A stretch of 34,556 nucleotides of DNA from JAVJSU01 sp040219275. Its GTDB lineage: Bacteria > Chloroflexota > Anaerolineae > Aggregatilineales > Phototrophicaceae. Location of the stretch: contig JAVJSU010000028.1 of the NCBI GenBank assembly GCA_040219275.1, positions 1 through 34,556 of the forward strand, in the 5' to 3' direction. Shown here piece by piece: positions 9,112 to 17,194 of this stretch; position 1 is the stretch's first letter; the number at the start of each line of letters is the position of its first letter. A program made the translations under genes and the position numbers. Under the pieces are notes generated by a model that ran no database searches, had not been told where the DNA came from, and was given only the letters and a program-made list of their open reading frames with translations.

Positions 9112-9140
9112 ATTTTACCACTGGTATTACCAAAAGTCAA
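9112..9140 (-). promoter_or_regulatory. Sigma-70-like promoter with embedded GntR-type operator, reading leftward
   Basis: Read on the minus strand: -35 TTGACT (9140-9135), a 17-base spacer, and -10 TAAAAT (9117-9112), giving a start near 9105, about 28 bases before the first (now broken) gene. The spacer and the upstream edge of the -10 box are occupied by TGGTAATACCAGTGGTA (9132-9116). Binding of a repressor there would block RNA polymerase. The same arrangement occurs at 17076-17104 in the opposite orientation. Confidence 0.72.
9116..9132 (-). promoter_or_regulatory. Operator copy 1: TGGTNNNACCARTGGTA
   Basis: The minus strand reads TGGTAATACCAGTGGTA. Its first 11 bases, TGGT-AAT-ACCA, fit the TNGTNNNACNA pattern bound by FadR-subfamily GntR regulators; a third TGGT half-site follows after one base. 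It is the same as copies at 17018-17034 and 17084-17100 apart from the central bases. The likely binder is the regulator encoded at 16225-16995 (inference). Confidence 0.7.
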
Positions 9141-9280
9141 CCAACTTGATGAAACCACTGTGAACATTTGACGACCTTCCATGATCCATCTATAATTTAA
9201 GTAAATTTTTAGTAGATCGATTGACTTGTCTTTTGGTCTATTTGACGTGGTATCGTTAATCAACGAAACGAGCACAGTCG

Positions 9281-10315
9281 ATGATTTATGAGACAGTTGA
9301 GCTTCATAATGTTGAGGAGATCACACATATATCCGATCAGGTGATTTCAGTACAACGTGTGCCAGAACACATCCGGCAGATATTAAACCCCCGCGCACAA
9401 TTACAATCTTTAATGCCTGCAAATGTCGAGTTACGCTTCATCATGATAGACGAGGAAGCTAGAATCACGCTATCTGCTGAAAGCGAAACGCCGCTATCTG
9501 TATTTTTTGGAAATTACCTACACAAAGAGTCGTTGACCATCACCACTGAACCGCAAACATTCCTAATAAGACCTTTTGACCGTCATAAATTGTTTCGTAC
9601 AAGTTTGACTGTAGATAGCGGTTTTTCACTCGATGTAGTGCGTCTGGTTTTCGGACTCAATCAACCAGAAATGCCGCGATTGTTCATCCATGACATTGCT
9701 ATGGCAAATGTTCGCCCACCAACTCCACAAAACTTACCCGAAATCCGCTACATTGCCTATGGAACGTCAATTACACAGGGATATTCAGCGAGCCGTCCTC
9801 ATCTTTCATGGGTAAGCTTGGTGGCACAGGCATTAAATGCTGACCTGATTAACTTGGGCATGGGAGGTTCTGCATACTGCGAAAAAGAATTAGCAGATTA
9901 TATCGCGGGGCGTACAGATTGGGACATTGCCACCCTCGGATTATCGGTCAATATGGTTGCGCTTTTCTCAGCAGAAGACTTTGAAGCGCGTGTCACTTAC
10001 TTGATTAACACTATCGCCAACAGCAACCCTAACCGTTCGATTGTATGTATAACCTTGTTCCCGTATTTTCGTGATCTAGATGAACAGGAAAATTGGAAAT
10101 CAAATACTTTTCGCGACATCGTACGCCATGTCGTTGCGGACTGTCCACACGACAACGTGCATCTAGTGGAAGGTACAGATTTGTTACCTGCGTTCAGCGG
10201 GCTTACCGACGATATTTTGCATCCCTCCGACTTAGGTATGATAACCATTGCACAAAATTTATTGCCCACTATGCGTAAACTCTTATCGAAAGATACGCCA
10301 ATATCACGTCACTAG
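9281..10315 (+). CDS. SGNH/GDSL-family hydrolase with N-terminal beta-rich domain
   Basis: A 344-residue protein. Residues 1-150 are beta-strand-rich and may be a carbohydrate-contacting jelly-roll-like domain; residues 155-335 are an SGNH hydrolase. Block I is AYGTSITQG with nucleophile Ser163, block II has Gly in LGMGGSAY (about 195), block III has Asn224 in LSVNMV, and block V has the D-x-x-H pair Asp311/His314 in DDILHPSDLG. All four catalytic features are intact. The two-domain layout resembles carbohydrate esterases, so removal of acetyl or similar esters from sugars is plausible (inference). No signal peptide is seen, so it is predicted cytoplasmic. The ribosome-binding site is weak. 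It heads the rightward block 9281-12383 and is divergent from the promoter at 9112-9140. Confidence 0.85.
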   Translation: MIYETVELHNVEEITHISDQVISVQRVPEHIRQILNPRAQLQSLMPANVELRFIMIDEEARITLSAESETPLSVFFGNYLHKESLTITTEPQTFLIRPFDRHKLFRTSLTVDSGFSLDVVRLVFGLNQPEMPRLFIHDIAMANVRPPTPQNLPEIRYIAYGTSITQGYSASRPHLSWVSLVAQALNADLINLGMGGSAYCEKELADYIAGRTDWDIATLGLSVNMVALFSAEDFEARVTYLINTIANSNPNRSIVCITLFPYFRDLDEQENWKSNTFRDIVRHVVADCPHDNVHLVEGTDLLPAFSGLTDDILHPSDLGMITIAQNLLPTMRKLLSKDTPISRH

Positions 10316-10377
10316 CAATATTTTCAGCGATACACTTCGTTGATTGTGGCTTGTCAACTTATGAAAGAAATTACCTC

Positions 10378-11511
10378 ATGAAAATTGTCGATGTAAATGG
10401 CTATGTATTAAAAGAATGGCGCACATTTCTCTTTATTGTAGTAGAGACAGATGCAGGCATTTATGGCATCGGAGAGGCGGGATTAACCGGGCGTGAGTTA
10501 GCAATGCTCGGCGCACTGAATCACATCAAACCTTTGATAATTGGCTTAGATGCATTTGCAACTGAGCATATCTGGCAAATGTTGTTTCGCGGTGGTTTTT
10601 TTCCTGCTCAACGTATTATTACTTCAGTAATTGCCGCCATTGATATGGCACTATGGGATATTAAAGGGAAGGCGCTAGATGTTCCTGTTTATCAACTATT
10701 AGGTGGGCGTGTACGTGATAAAGTTGTCTGTTACCCACATACTGCATCCCGTCCACTTGAAACACTTGCAGAATCATGCCGTAAACAGGTGGATGAAGGT
10801 TGGAAGTTTATTCGGTGGGGCTTGCCTCAACAGCCCAATGATATTCTTGAGCCACATCGCTCAATAAGGGAGGCAATCCGCCAATTTGAAGTAGTGAGGC
10901 GCGAAGTAGGTGAGGACATTCATCTATGTTTTGATGTACACACTCGACTTGATCTAAGTGATGCGGTGACCCTGTGCCGTGAAGTCGAACAATTTCACCC
11001 TTACTTCATTGAAGATCCTCTACGGGTTGAAAATTCGATGTCTTATAAGTCGTTACGTGAGCGAACCACTGTTCCGCTGGCGGCGGGCGAACAATACAGT
11101 AGTAAATGGGAGTTTCGTGAAGTCATTGAGCATGAACTAATCGACTACGCCCGTATTGACCTCGCAATTTGCGGTGGAATTACCGAAGCAAAGAAAATTG
11201 CAGGTTGGTGTGAAACCCATTATATACGCATTGCTGTACACAATCCGATTGGTCCCGTCAGTACTTCTGCATGTTTGCATCTTAATCTAAGTTTGCCGAA
11301 TTTTGGTGTCCAGGAACTTCCCCGTCGCCCCGGAGAGAGTCTTCCTGATCTTATTCTAAACCAGCCTCAATGGGAAGATGGGTACTTATTACCCCCTGAG
11401 GCTCCTGGATTAGGGATAGAGATTAATCTGAATGTTCTAGAGAAATATGCATTCGATTTAACTCATCTTCCGATGCTAAAACGTGAAGACGGAACATTTA
11501 CGAATTGGTAA
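10378..11511 (+). CDS. Enolase-superfamily sugar-acid dehydratase (galactonate/mannonate dehydratase-like)
   Basis: A 377-residue mandelate racemase/muconate-lactonising-type protein. Metal ligands are visible as Asp186 (CFDVHTR), Glu212 (FIEDP) and Glu238 (LAAGEQ). The DVHTR motif and His288 in AVHNPIGPVSTSAC correspond to the D-x-H-x-R and HxPxGP elements of D-galactonate/D-mannonate dehydratases, so loss of water from an aldonic acid to give a 2-keto-3-deoxy acid is expected. An in-frame TTG at 10351 would add nine residues, but the ATG at 10378 fits the family N-terminus (MKIVDVNGYVL) and is preceded by GAAAG. It is followed closely by the SDR gene. The exact sugar acid cannot be assigned. 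Confidence 0.88.
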   Translation: MKIVDVNGYVLKEWRTFLFIVVETDAGIYGIGEAGLTGRELAMLGALNHIKPLIIGLDAFATEHIWQMLFRGGFFPAQRIITSVIAAIDMALWDIKGKALDVPVYQLLGGRVRDKVVCYPHTASRPLETLAESCRKQVDEGWKFIRWGLPQQPNDILEPHRSIREAIRQFEVVRREVGEDIHLCFDVHTRLDLSDAVTLCREVEQFHPYFIEDPLRVENSMSYKSLRERTTVPLAAGEQYSSKWEFREVIEHELIDYARIDLAICGGITEAKKIAGWCETHYIRIAVHNPIGPVSTSACLHLNLSLPNFGVQELPRRPGESLPDLILNQPQWEDGYLLPPEAPGLGIEINLNVLEKYAFDLTHLPMLKREDGTFTNW

Positions 11512-11522
11512 TTGAGGAAATT

Positions 11523-12383
11523 ATGACAAAAAAAGTCGTTATTACAGGTGGAAGTGGCAAGTTAGGGCATTACGTATCCGAAAATCTAAGTGAGAATCAC
11601 TACGCTGTGTGGTCTCTTGATCGCATTAAACCCGACTATAGTGGAACAGCTTTTCGTCAGGTTGATCTTACGGATTATGGTGCCGTATTTGCGGGTATAC
11701 ACGGTGCCGATATTGTTGTGCATCTCGCCGCTGACCCACGCCCTGACGTAGACCATCAAAGTGCCGCACAACGCTTTCACAACAATATGCTCAGTACCTA
11801 TAACGTATTTAATGCCGCTCTTGCCCTCGGAATGGAGCGTATTATTTGGGCATCGAGCGAGACCGTTTTCGGATATCCATTCGTGATTAATCCACCCGAT
11901 TATTTTCCCCTGGATGATGCCCATGCTTGTCGCCCAACCTCCGGATACGCTCTTGCAAAAGTATTGGGGGAAAATATGTCAACACATCTGCACAATTCAA
12001 GTAAAATTCCGATTATTGGCTTGCGTCTATCAAATCTAATTTTGCCTGACCAATATCGAAACCTCCTTCCAAGGCTACATGCTGATCCAGCGATCCGCAA
12101 AATTAACCTCTGGAGTTATATTGATATTCGCGATGCGGCAGAAAGTGTTCGGCTTGCAATCGAATCTGATTATCAAGGTGTAACCTCGATGCTTATTGCC
12201 GCCAAAGATACAATTATGCCTGAGCCAACCTTACAGCTAACAGATGAGTATTTTTGCGACATGCATTTTAAACATCATATTGATACATTTGAGTCATTGT
12301 TAAATTGTCAGCTTGCTTATGATCTTATCGGGTTCAAAGCAAAATATAGTTGGCGGGATTCACCGTCTGATAGCAGTCTATAA
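11523..12383 (+). CDS. NAD-dependent epimerase/dehydratase family protein (extended SDR)
   Basis: A 286-residue extended short-chain dehydrogenase. The glycine-rich cofactor motif GGSGKLG is at residues 9-15, the serine of the active site lies in WASSETVFG (111-112), and the Tyr-x-x-x-Lys pair is Tyr142/Lys146 in GYALAKVLGE. It fits NAD-dependent sugar epimerases and uronate/aldose dehydrogenases. The start at 11523 is chosen over an in-frame GTG-type upstream start near 11505 because GAGGAAA precedes it and the protein then begins directly with the Rossmann strand. It lies 11 bases after the dehydratase stop. A dehydrogenase feeding an aldonic acid to that dehydratase is the simplest reading (inference). 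Confidence 0.87.
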   Translation: MTKKVVITGGSGKLGHYVSENLSENHYAVWSLDRIKPDYSGTAFRQVDLTDYGAVFAGIHGADIVVHLAADPRPDVDHQSAAQRFHNNMLSTYNVFNAALALGMERIIWASSETVFGYPFVINPPDYFPLDDAHACRPTSGYALAKVLGENMSTHLHNSSKIPIIGLRLSNLILPDQYRNLLPRLHADPAIRKINLWSYIDIRDAAESVRLAIESDYQGVTSMLIAAKDTIMPEPTLQLTDEYFCDMHFKHHIDTFESLLNCQLAYDLIGFKAKYSWRDSPSDSSL

Positions 12384-12406
12384 ACATAGATGCTGGGAAA
12401 TGGTAA

Positions 12407-13642
12407 TCATTTTAATGAGGCAAGTTCTTCAATCAAATCCTTTGTCAAACGCCATTCAAAACTCTGCAACATGACCTGCTCAGAATTTCCACGATGTGGC
12501 ACGTCTTTTTCAAGCGTATTTCTTGCAACAATTGTTTCGTTACCGTCTGAAACAATGCCGTCACCCGCATAGTAATTAATGTTGTTGGCAACAATTGTAT
12601 TATTCTGGCATTCACCATCTTCATAAATGCCCACAGCCATTCGTCGGGCTTGTGGCCAATTGAAAATCGTATTGCCAGTAATGCTAAAACCACAGACGTT
12701 ATGCAAACTGAGACCATGCGCTAACTCGACCTCTGGTGGAACTTCATCGATTCTAGTAGAGAAATCTTTTGCATTCGGATTATAAGATCCACTATCAATG
12801 ATTTCATTTCCGCTTATGGTACCCCAGCCACAGTTTTTCACCACAATACCATTGCCGATATGCCAGCAGAAGATATTGCTAGATAAATTTAGCTCTCCAC
12901 AGTTTTCCACCACAACCGCATCCCCACCAATTTGAAATGTGCGACAGCCGGATATAAGCACACTGTAGCTTGCACCGTGTAGATGAAAAGCAATGTCCGT
13001 TGTCTGGTAAACAATACAGGCGATAATATTAAGTACGGTTGTTTCAGCACATTCGATGCCTTTTCCGCCGCCATAAATAACACAATTACTCACTAGATTG
13101 GGGACAAAATCACCATGAATACCTCGTCGATGATGGTCGAAAAATAGGTTAGCCTTGCCATTTCCTGCCAGGCTACATCCTCTGATTTCACATAATATAG
13201 ACTCGTTTCTTACCCAGATTCCATATTCTGCAAACCCAACACAAAATAGATCATGTACTTTACAATCAACACAACCATTTAGCACAATTCCTGATGATGC
13301 TTGTTTACTTTTGCAGTTCGCGATCATCAGATTTGAGATTTCAACACCCTTGCATGAGTCGACTAATAATCCCGAACCGGAATGATCTATGATTAACTTA
13401 GTCCCGCGACTTTGTCCCCGTAAACTGATATTATCTCGTAATTGGAGTGGCTCACTTAGCAAGTAATTTCCGGGTTGTATGTTGACCTCACCACCGCCAA
13501 CGGGCAGTAAATCAATCGCATGTTGAATTGCTTCACACGCATCAAGGCTTGTGATATGTTCTTCATTGTCAACCTGACCACGTACACAGACACAATCTTC
13601 ACGCTGGTAAACAATATAACTCTGCGCCAATGTTATGGACAT
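12407..13642 (-). CDS. Right-handed parallel beta-helix protein, paralogue 2
   Basis: A 411-residue parallel beta-helix protein homologous to the product of 848-2047 over the whole length, with the same order of landmarks: GGGEVNIQPGNYLLSEPL near the N-terminus, CEIRGCSLAGNGKANLFFD, SVLISGCRTFQIGG, SSNIFCWHIGNGIV, GTISGNEIIDSG and NNINYYAGDG. The start at 13642 is chosen over 13660 because it aligns exactly with the paralogue's N-terminus (25 residues to the shared VRG-x-x-D). It has no signal peptide. It ends tail-to-tail with the SDR gene, 23 bases apart, and is the last gene of the leftward block started by the GntR regulator. Conservation of the Cys-Trp-His segment between paralogues marks a possible functional site (inference). 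Confidence 0.83.
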   Translation of the reverse strand: MSITLAQSYIVYQREDCVCVRGQVDNEEHITSLDACEAIQHAIDLLPVGGGEVNIQPGNYLLSEPLQLRDNISLRGQSRGTKLIIDHSGSGLLVDSCKGVEISNLMIANCKSKQASSGIVLNGCVDCKVHDLFCVGFAEYGIWVRNESILCEIRGCSLAGNGKANLFFDHHRRGIHGDFVPNLVSNCVIYGGGKGIECAETTVLNIIACIVYQTTDIAFHLHGASYSVLISGCRTFQIGGDAVVVENCGELNLSSNIFCWHIGNGIVVKNCGWGTISGNEIIDSGSYNPNAKDFSTRIDEVPPEVELAHGLSLHNVCGFSITGNTIFNWPQARRMAVGIYEDGECQNNTIVANNINYYAGDGIVSDGNETIVARNTLEKDVPHRGNSEQVMLQSFEWRLTKDLIEELASLK

Positions 13643-13702
13643 ATGTTTAGACTTTCTCATCCTAGTAATTAGTAAATAGAAAATGACAAATATTCGACGA
13701 GT

Positions 13703-15052
13703 TTATGTATACCAACCATTCAGCTTGTCCGGGATGGCACCCTTCAAAATAGGATCATCCGTATCTTGCATCCATTGATCAAGTATTGTTGATAGTTCCG
13801 ATTTTCTTGAGTGATAGGCATCATTATCAGCCAGATTATTAATTTCTTCGGGGTCTGCAAACGTGTCATAGAGTTCTTCTTGTGGGCGTTCCAGTTCTAA
13901 CGGAGGCCAGAGTTCTGTGTACCAATAGCTGTATGACTCGTTCATGGTAGGTACATCATGTGGCAACCACGCTTTTTTTGCCGTGCGGTCAAAATTACGA
14001 ATATAGTGATATTGTTTAGTACGTACGGCTCTCATTGGATCAAAGCTATCATGCCAATTGCGCTCAGTAATAATATAGTCGTGTGGCGAATACGTCTCAC
14101 CGATCAATTTCTTCCAGAATGAACGCCCCTGTATGCTATCCGGGATGGTTACACCTGCCGCCTCAAGTATCGTTGGAACAAGATCAATATTTGGGATAAG
14201 ATCATCAATAACTATACCAGCAGGAATTGTGCCTGGCATTTGTAGCATTAGTGCAATTTCTACGCCCCGATCATAAAGCCATGTCTTGGCTCTCATATTG
14301 GCAATACCATGGTCAGTCGTAAAAATAATCAGTGTGTTTTCAGAATACCCAAGGCGTTCCACAGCATCAAACAACCGCTGTAAATGTACATCTAAATAGC
14401 GAATAGCCCCTTGAAAGCGCCCTAACCCTTGTCTGATCTGGGGTATATCGGGCACATAATTCGGCACATCAACCCGTTCTGAGGGGTCGATGCCATAGTT
14501 AATGGAACGATTTTGTGGATGCCCGTCTTCAAGACCACCTTGCCATCTGGAGCTATGCACCTCGATGGTTCCTATATTGAGATAGAACGGCGTATCCTGT
14601 GATCTACGTTTTTCAAGATATGTGATCGCATCATCGACTACATTTTCTACCCAATCTTTTGGACGATTAATGTAATCATCAGGGGAATAATGATTGCCTT
14701 CGATCTGATAACGATTCTGTTCCGCATAAGCGCGTTCATGTTGTAATCCAAAATGAACCGTTTCATAACCGGCGCTGTTCAAATGATCGACAATAGTCAT
14801 GGTTTCTTCTGGTAAACTCCAACCATTGTTGACAAGTCCCATCAAACCATTGGTATGTGCATATTGTCCAGTCATAGCACATCCCCGAGAAGGGCTACAT
14901 GCAGGAGATGAGCAGTAAGATTGTGTAAATAACGCTCCGTTTTTTGCAAAACGATCAAGATTTGGCGTGAGAACATTTACCCCATAACTGCCAAGATGCT
15001 TACCAAGATCGTGGCAGACAATATAGATAAAATTAGGATGTGAGTCTTGCAT
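13703..15052 (-). CDS. Sulfatase, type I formylglycine-dependent (N-sulfoglucosamine-sulfohydrolase-like)
   Basis: A 449-residue sulfatase with Cys52 in the signature CSPSR (YCSSPACSPSRGCAMTGQ), a metal-site Asp in IVCHDLGKHLGSYG (Asp15), and a second-half metal segment FTTDHGIANMRAKTWLYDRG. The HDLG-x-HLGSYG N-terminus and YARTNG-like region after the signature resemble heparan N-sulfatase-type members rather than the other two sulfatases here. There is no signal peptide. The start is supported by AAAGGA seven bases before the ATG. It lies between the second enolase-superfamily gene (72-base gap) and the second beta-helix gene. Sulfate position and sugar cannot be assigned. Confidence 0.93.
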   Translation of the reverse strand: MQDSHPNFIYIVCHDLGKHLGSYGVNVLTPNLDRFAKNGALFTQSYCSSPACSPSRGCAMTGQYAHTNGLMGLVNNGWSLPEETMTIVDHLNSAGYETVHFGLQHERAYAEQNRYQIEGNHYSPDDYINRPKDWVENVVDDAITYLEKRRSQDTPFYLNIGTIEVHSSRWQGGLEDGHPQNRSINYGIDPSERVDVPNYVPDIPQIRQGLGRFQGAIRYLDVHLQRLFDAVERLGYSENTLIIFTTDHGIANMRAKTWLYDRGVEIALMLQMPGTIPAGIVIDDLIPNIDLVPTILEAAGVTIPDSIQGRSFWKKLIGETYSPHDYIITERNWHDSFDPMRAVRTKQYHYIRNFDRTAKKAWLPHDVPTMNESYSYWYTELWPPLELERPQEELYDTFADPEEINNLADNDAYHSRKSELSTILDQWMQDTDDPILKGAIPDKLNGWYT

Positions 15053-15123
15053 TCGTTAATCCTTTCATTGCAAGGAAAACACGACTTATGTTCTGGAATT
15101 CAAGATGATGGTCGTTGATAAAG

Positions 15124-16215
15124 TCAATCTTTCAAAGCAAATTCTTGACGGGCAGAACCAGACAAATTAACACCATGTCCTGGAATATCCGGCGCAAATG
15201 CAATGCCATCCTTAACCTGAATCTGATTTTCCACAAGATAGTCAAAACCTTGAAACGACATCTCAAAACCACGAACTTCTGGTAAGGCAGCGGCGAGATG
15301 AATGCCAATATTGAAAGGTGTATTCCCTATAGATACGGGAACACCATATTCCGAAGCTAACCAACCTGCGCGCATTCCCTCCGTAATGTGACCATGCAAG
15401 TTGAGTATATCAACAGCGCGTGTTTCAAGGAGTTGTCGTTTACCGTCTAAATCAAGATACTCACCCGTGTTAATGTGTGTAAAGGGAATTGCATCCGAGA
15501 CTTGCTTCAAGCCCTCATAATCATCGCGCAAACAGGGATCTTCCGCCCAGTAGACATTAAATCCTGCTTCACGGTAAGCCCATAATCGACGTATAGCTTC
15601 TTTCGGTGACCATGCTTCATTGGCATCAATCATTAATCTTGCTTCGGTTCCCATAATATTCTGGATAAACCTTAGACGCTGTATATCCCATTCCAGATCA
15701 GGATGACCCACTTTAACCTTGTATGCTTTGAATCCTTGTGTTTTTGCAGTTTCATAAAACTCAATAATTTCATCATCACTTAAATGATACTCAAGCCCAC
15801 TGGCATAGGCAGTTACTTGATTATCAGTACCGCCTAATATCTGATAAAGGGGCAATCCAGCCTCCTGGGCAACGATATCCCATGCGGCCTGGTTGATTGC
15901 CTGATCAGCCTTTAGCGGAAGACTTTTTTGATTACCACCGCGGGCACGCCTGATAAGATTCACAATCTGAATTGGACTCTTATTCAAGAAAGTTGGCTTA
16001 ATTTCATCGTCAATTATTGTAGTTATGGTTTTTTGGTTAGGTATAGAGTGAAACAGGCTAAACATGAACCCTGTTCCAATACATCCAGTATTTGTATGTA
16101 ACTCCAGCACCGCTGTGTAAAACATATCAATACGAACTTGTGAGTCACCAATAACGCGCTCACGCGGAAAAGCAAATCGGGTAACAGAATAGTCAGTAAT
16201 AAGTGTTGACGGCAT
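15124..16215 (-). CDS. Enolase-superfamily enzyme (mandelate racemase/muconate lactonising type)
   Basis: A 363-residue barrel protein with a K-x-K motif (Lys166/Lys168 in AYKVKVG), metal ligands Asp197 (MIDANEAW), Glu225 (WAEDP) and Glu252 (NTGEYLD), and a following LNLHGH segment. This is a different subgroup from the enzyme at 10378-11511, which has the D-x-H-x-R and HNPIGP motifs; here the second half ends with SIGNTPFNIGIH. It probably dehydrates or epimerises a sugar acid. The start lies 9 bases after the GntR gene stop, with TAGGACG upstream, so it is co-transcribed with the regulator. Family call firm, reaction unknown. Confidence 0.87.
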   Translation of the reverse strand: MPSTLITDYSVTRFAFPRERVIGDSQVRIDMFYTAVLELHTNTGCIGTGFMFSLFHSIPNQKTITTIIDDEIKPTFLNKSPIQIVNLIRRARGGNQKSLPLKADQAINQAAWDIVAQEAGLPLYQILGGTDNQVTAYASGLEYHLSDDEIIEFYETAKTQGFKAYKVKVGHPDLEWDIQRLRFIQNIMGTEARLMIDANEAWSPKEAIRRLWAYREAGFNVYWAEDPCLRDDYEGLKQVSDAIPFTHINTGEYLDLDGKRQLLETRAVDILNLHGHITEGMRAGWLASEYGVPVSIGNTPFNIGIHLAAALPEVRGFEMSFQGFDYLVENQIQVKDGIAFAPDIPGHGVNLSGSARQEFALKD

Positions 16216-16224
16216 TAATTCGTC

Positions 16225-16995
16225 CTAGCCCATGATTGAAAGTTTAACTTTTTGTAATTCTGATTCATTTGCAAGTGTAGTGATTAGATGTGTGTACATT
16301 GCGTCCTTCGCCGCTTCTTTATCACGCGCCGCCACGGCATCCGCAATTTGCTTATGTTGAATAACTGCCTCACGTAGGGAATTAGTCGAGAGTATCCGCG
16401 ATTGTTGGTGGATCATTTGATCCCAAATAATTGCCACCACGGCATCGATCAATAAGACCATCATTGGATTTTGTGTCGCGCGTGCCAGCGCAACATGAAA
16501 TTTCATATCTAGCTCTCGCCATTGATGTCCTTCTTTTTCGTTATTACTGGAAAATGTATCCGCATCAATCTTTATTGATTCAAATTGTTGACAAAGGAAA
16601 AGTAACTGGCGCACCTGCGCGTCAGTTGCTTTTTCAGCCGCGAGTGCTGCTACTTGTGTTTCAATCAACAAGCGTGTAGCAATCACATCCGTGGTATAAA
16701 CTCCGCTACGTGATAGTGCTAGTAACAAAGCGTTTTCAACAGGGGTGGTAACGTCCGAGCTAACTATCGCTCCTTTTCGAGGGGACGAGGAAATAACACC
16801 CATAGCCGATAAGGTCTGCAATGCTTCACGAATAATAGGGCGGCTCACTCCAAATTCAGTTTGAAGTGCTCGCTCCGATGGTAGGAATGTTCCCGGTTGA
16901 TATTCTTCTAAAATAACACGCCTTAAAAGAGAATTGACAATATGCGTGTGGTTACTTGGTGCATCGTCTTCAAACATCGTTTCATAAAACTCCAT
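16225..16995 (-). CDS. GntR-family transcriptional regulator, FadR/FCD type
   Basis: A 256-residue regulator. Residues 15-80 form the GntR winged helix (LLRRVILEEYQPGTFLPSER, then FGVSRPIIREALQTLSAMG and a wing SSPRKGAIVS). Residues 95-245 are helical and match the FCD effector domain (for example RLLIETQVAALAAEKATD, FHVALARATQNPMM, HKQIADAVAARDKEAAKDAM); the histidines could bind a metal that holds a sugar-acid ligand. The gene is divergent from the glycosidase/ABC block. Two copies of a TGGTNNNACCA operator lie in the intervening 199 bases and a third at 9116-9132, suggesting autoregulation and control of the whole island. Start uncertain between 16995 and 16977; neither has a clear ribosome-binding site. 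Confidence 0.92.
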   Translation of the reverse strand: MEFYETMFEDDAPSNHTHIVNSLLRRVILEEYQPGTFLPSERALQTEFGVSRPIIREALQTLSAMGVISSSPRKGAIVSSDVTTPVENALLLALSRSGVYTTDVIATRLLIETQVAALAAEKATDAQVRQLLFLCQQFESIKIDADTFSSNNEKEGHQWRELDMKFHVALARATQNPMMVLLIDAVVAIIWDQMIHQQSRILSTNSLREAVIQHKQIADAVAARDKEAAKDAMYTHLITTLANESELQKVKLSIMG

Positions 16996-17017
16996 ACAAT
17001 TGAGTAAAAATTTGCGC

Positions 17018-17034
17018 TGGTCTTACCAATGGTA
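17018..17034 (+). promoter_or_regulatory. Operator copy 2: TGGTNNNACCARTGGTA
   Basis: The plus strand reads TGGTCTTACCAATGGTA, followed by TC as in copy 3. It lies 23 bases upstream of the gntR start and overlaps the proposed -10 of the gntR promoter, consistent with autorepression. Confidence 0.7.
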
Positions 17035-17057
17035 TCACGAATTTTATCGCCAATCAA
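17029..17057 (-). promoter_or_regulatory. Possible gntR promoter
   Basis: On the minus strand TTGATT (17057-17052), a 17-base spacer and TACCAT (17034-17029) give a modest sigma-70 match (4 of 6 in each box). The -10 box lies inside operator copy 2. Moderate to low confidence because both boxes are imperfect. Confidence 0.45.
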
Positions 17058-17075
17058 TATAATTTGTATAATCGG

Positions 17076-17104
17076 TTGACTTTTGGTAAGACCAGTGGTA
17101 TCGT
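17076..17104 (+). promoter_or_regulatory. Promoter of the glycosidase/ABC importer block, with embedded operator
   Basis: Plus strand: -35 TTGACT (17076-17081), 17-base spacer, -10 TATCGT (17099-17104), about 90 bases before the first start codon. The stretch TTGACTTTTGGTAAGACCAG is the same as the minus-strand sequence at 9140-9121 except for one base, so the two promoters share both core elements and operator in the same relative position. Confidence 0.65.
17084..17100 (+). promoter_or_regulatory. Operator copy 3: TGGTNNNACCARTGGTA
   Basis: TGGTAAGACCAGTGGTA, located between the -35 and -10 boxes of the rightward promoter. TGGT-AAG-ACCA fits the FadR-subfamily GntR pattern, with an additional TGGT half-site after one base. 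Confidence 0.72.
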
Positions 17105-17194
17105 TTTGTAAATCAGTTATTTATGTTAAACACGTTTTCAAAAAGCAAACAGTTAACTTTTGGATAAATATAGTAAGAATATTTGGTTTAAGAA

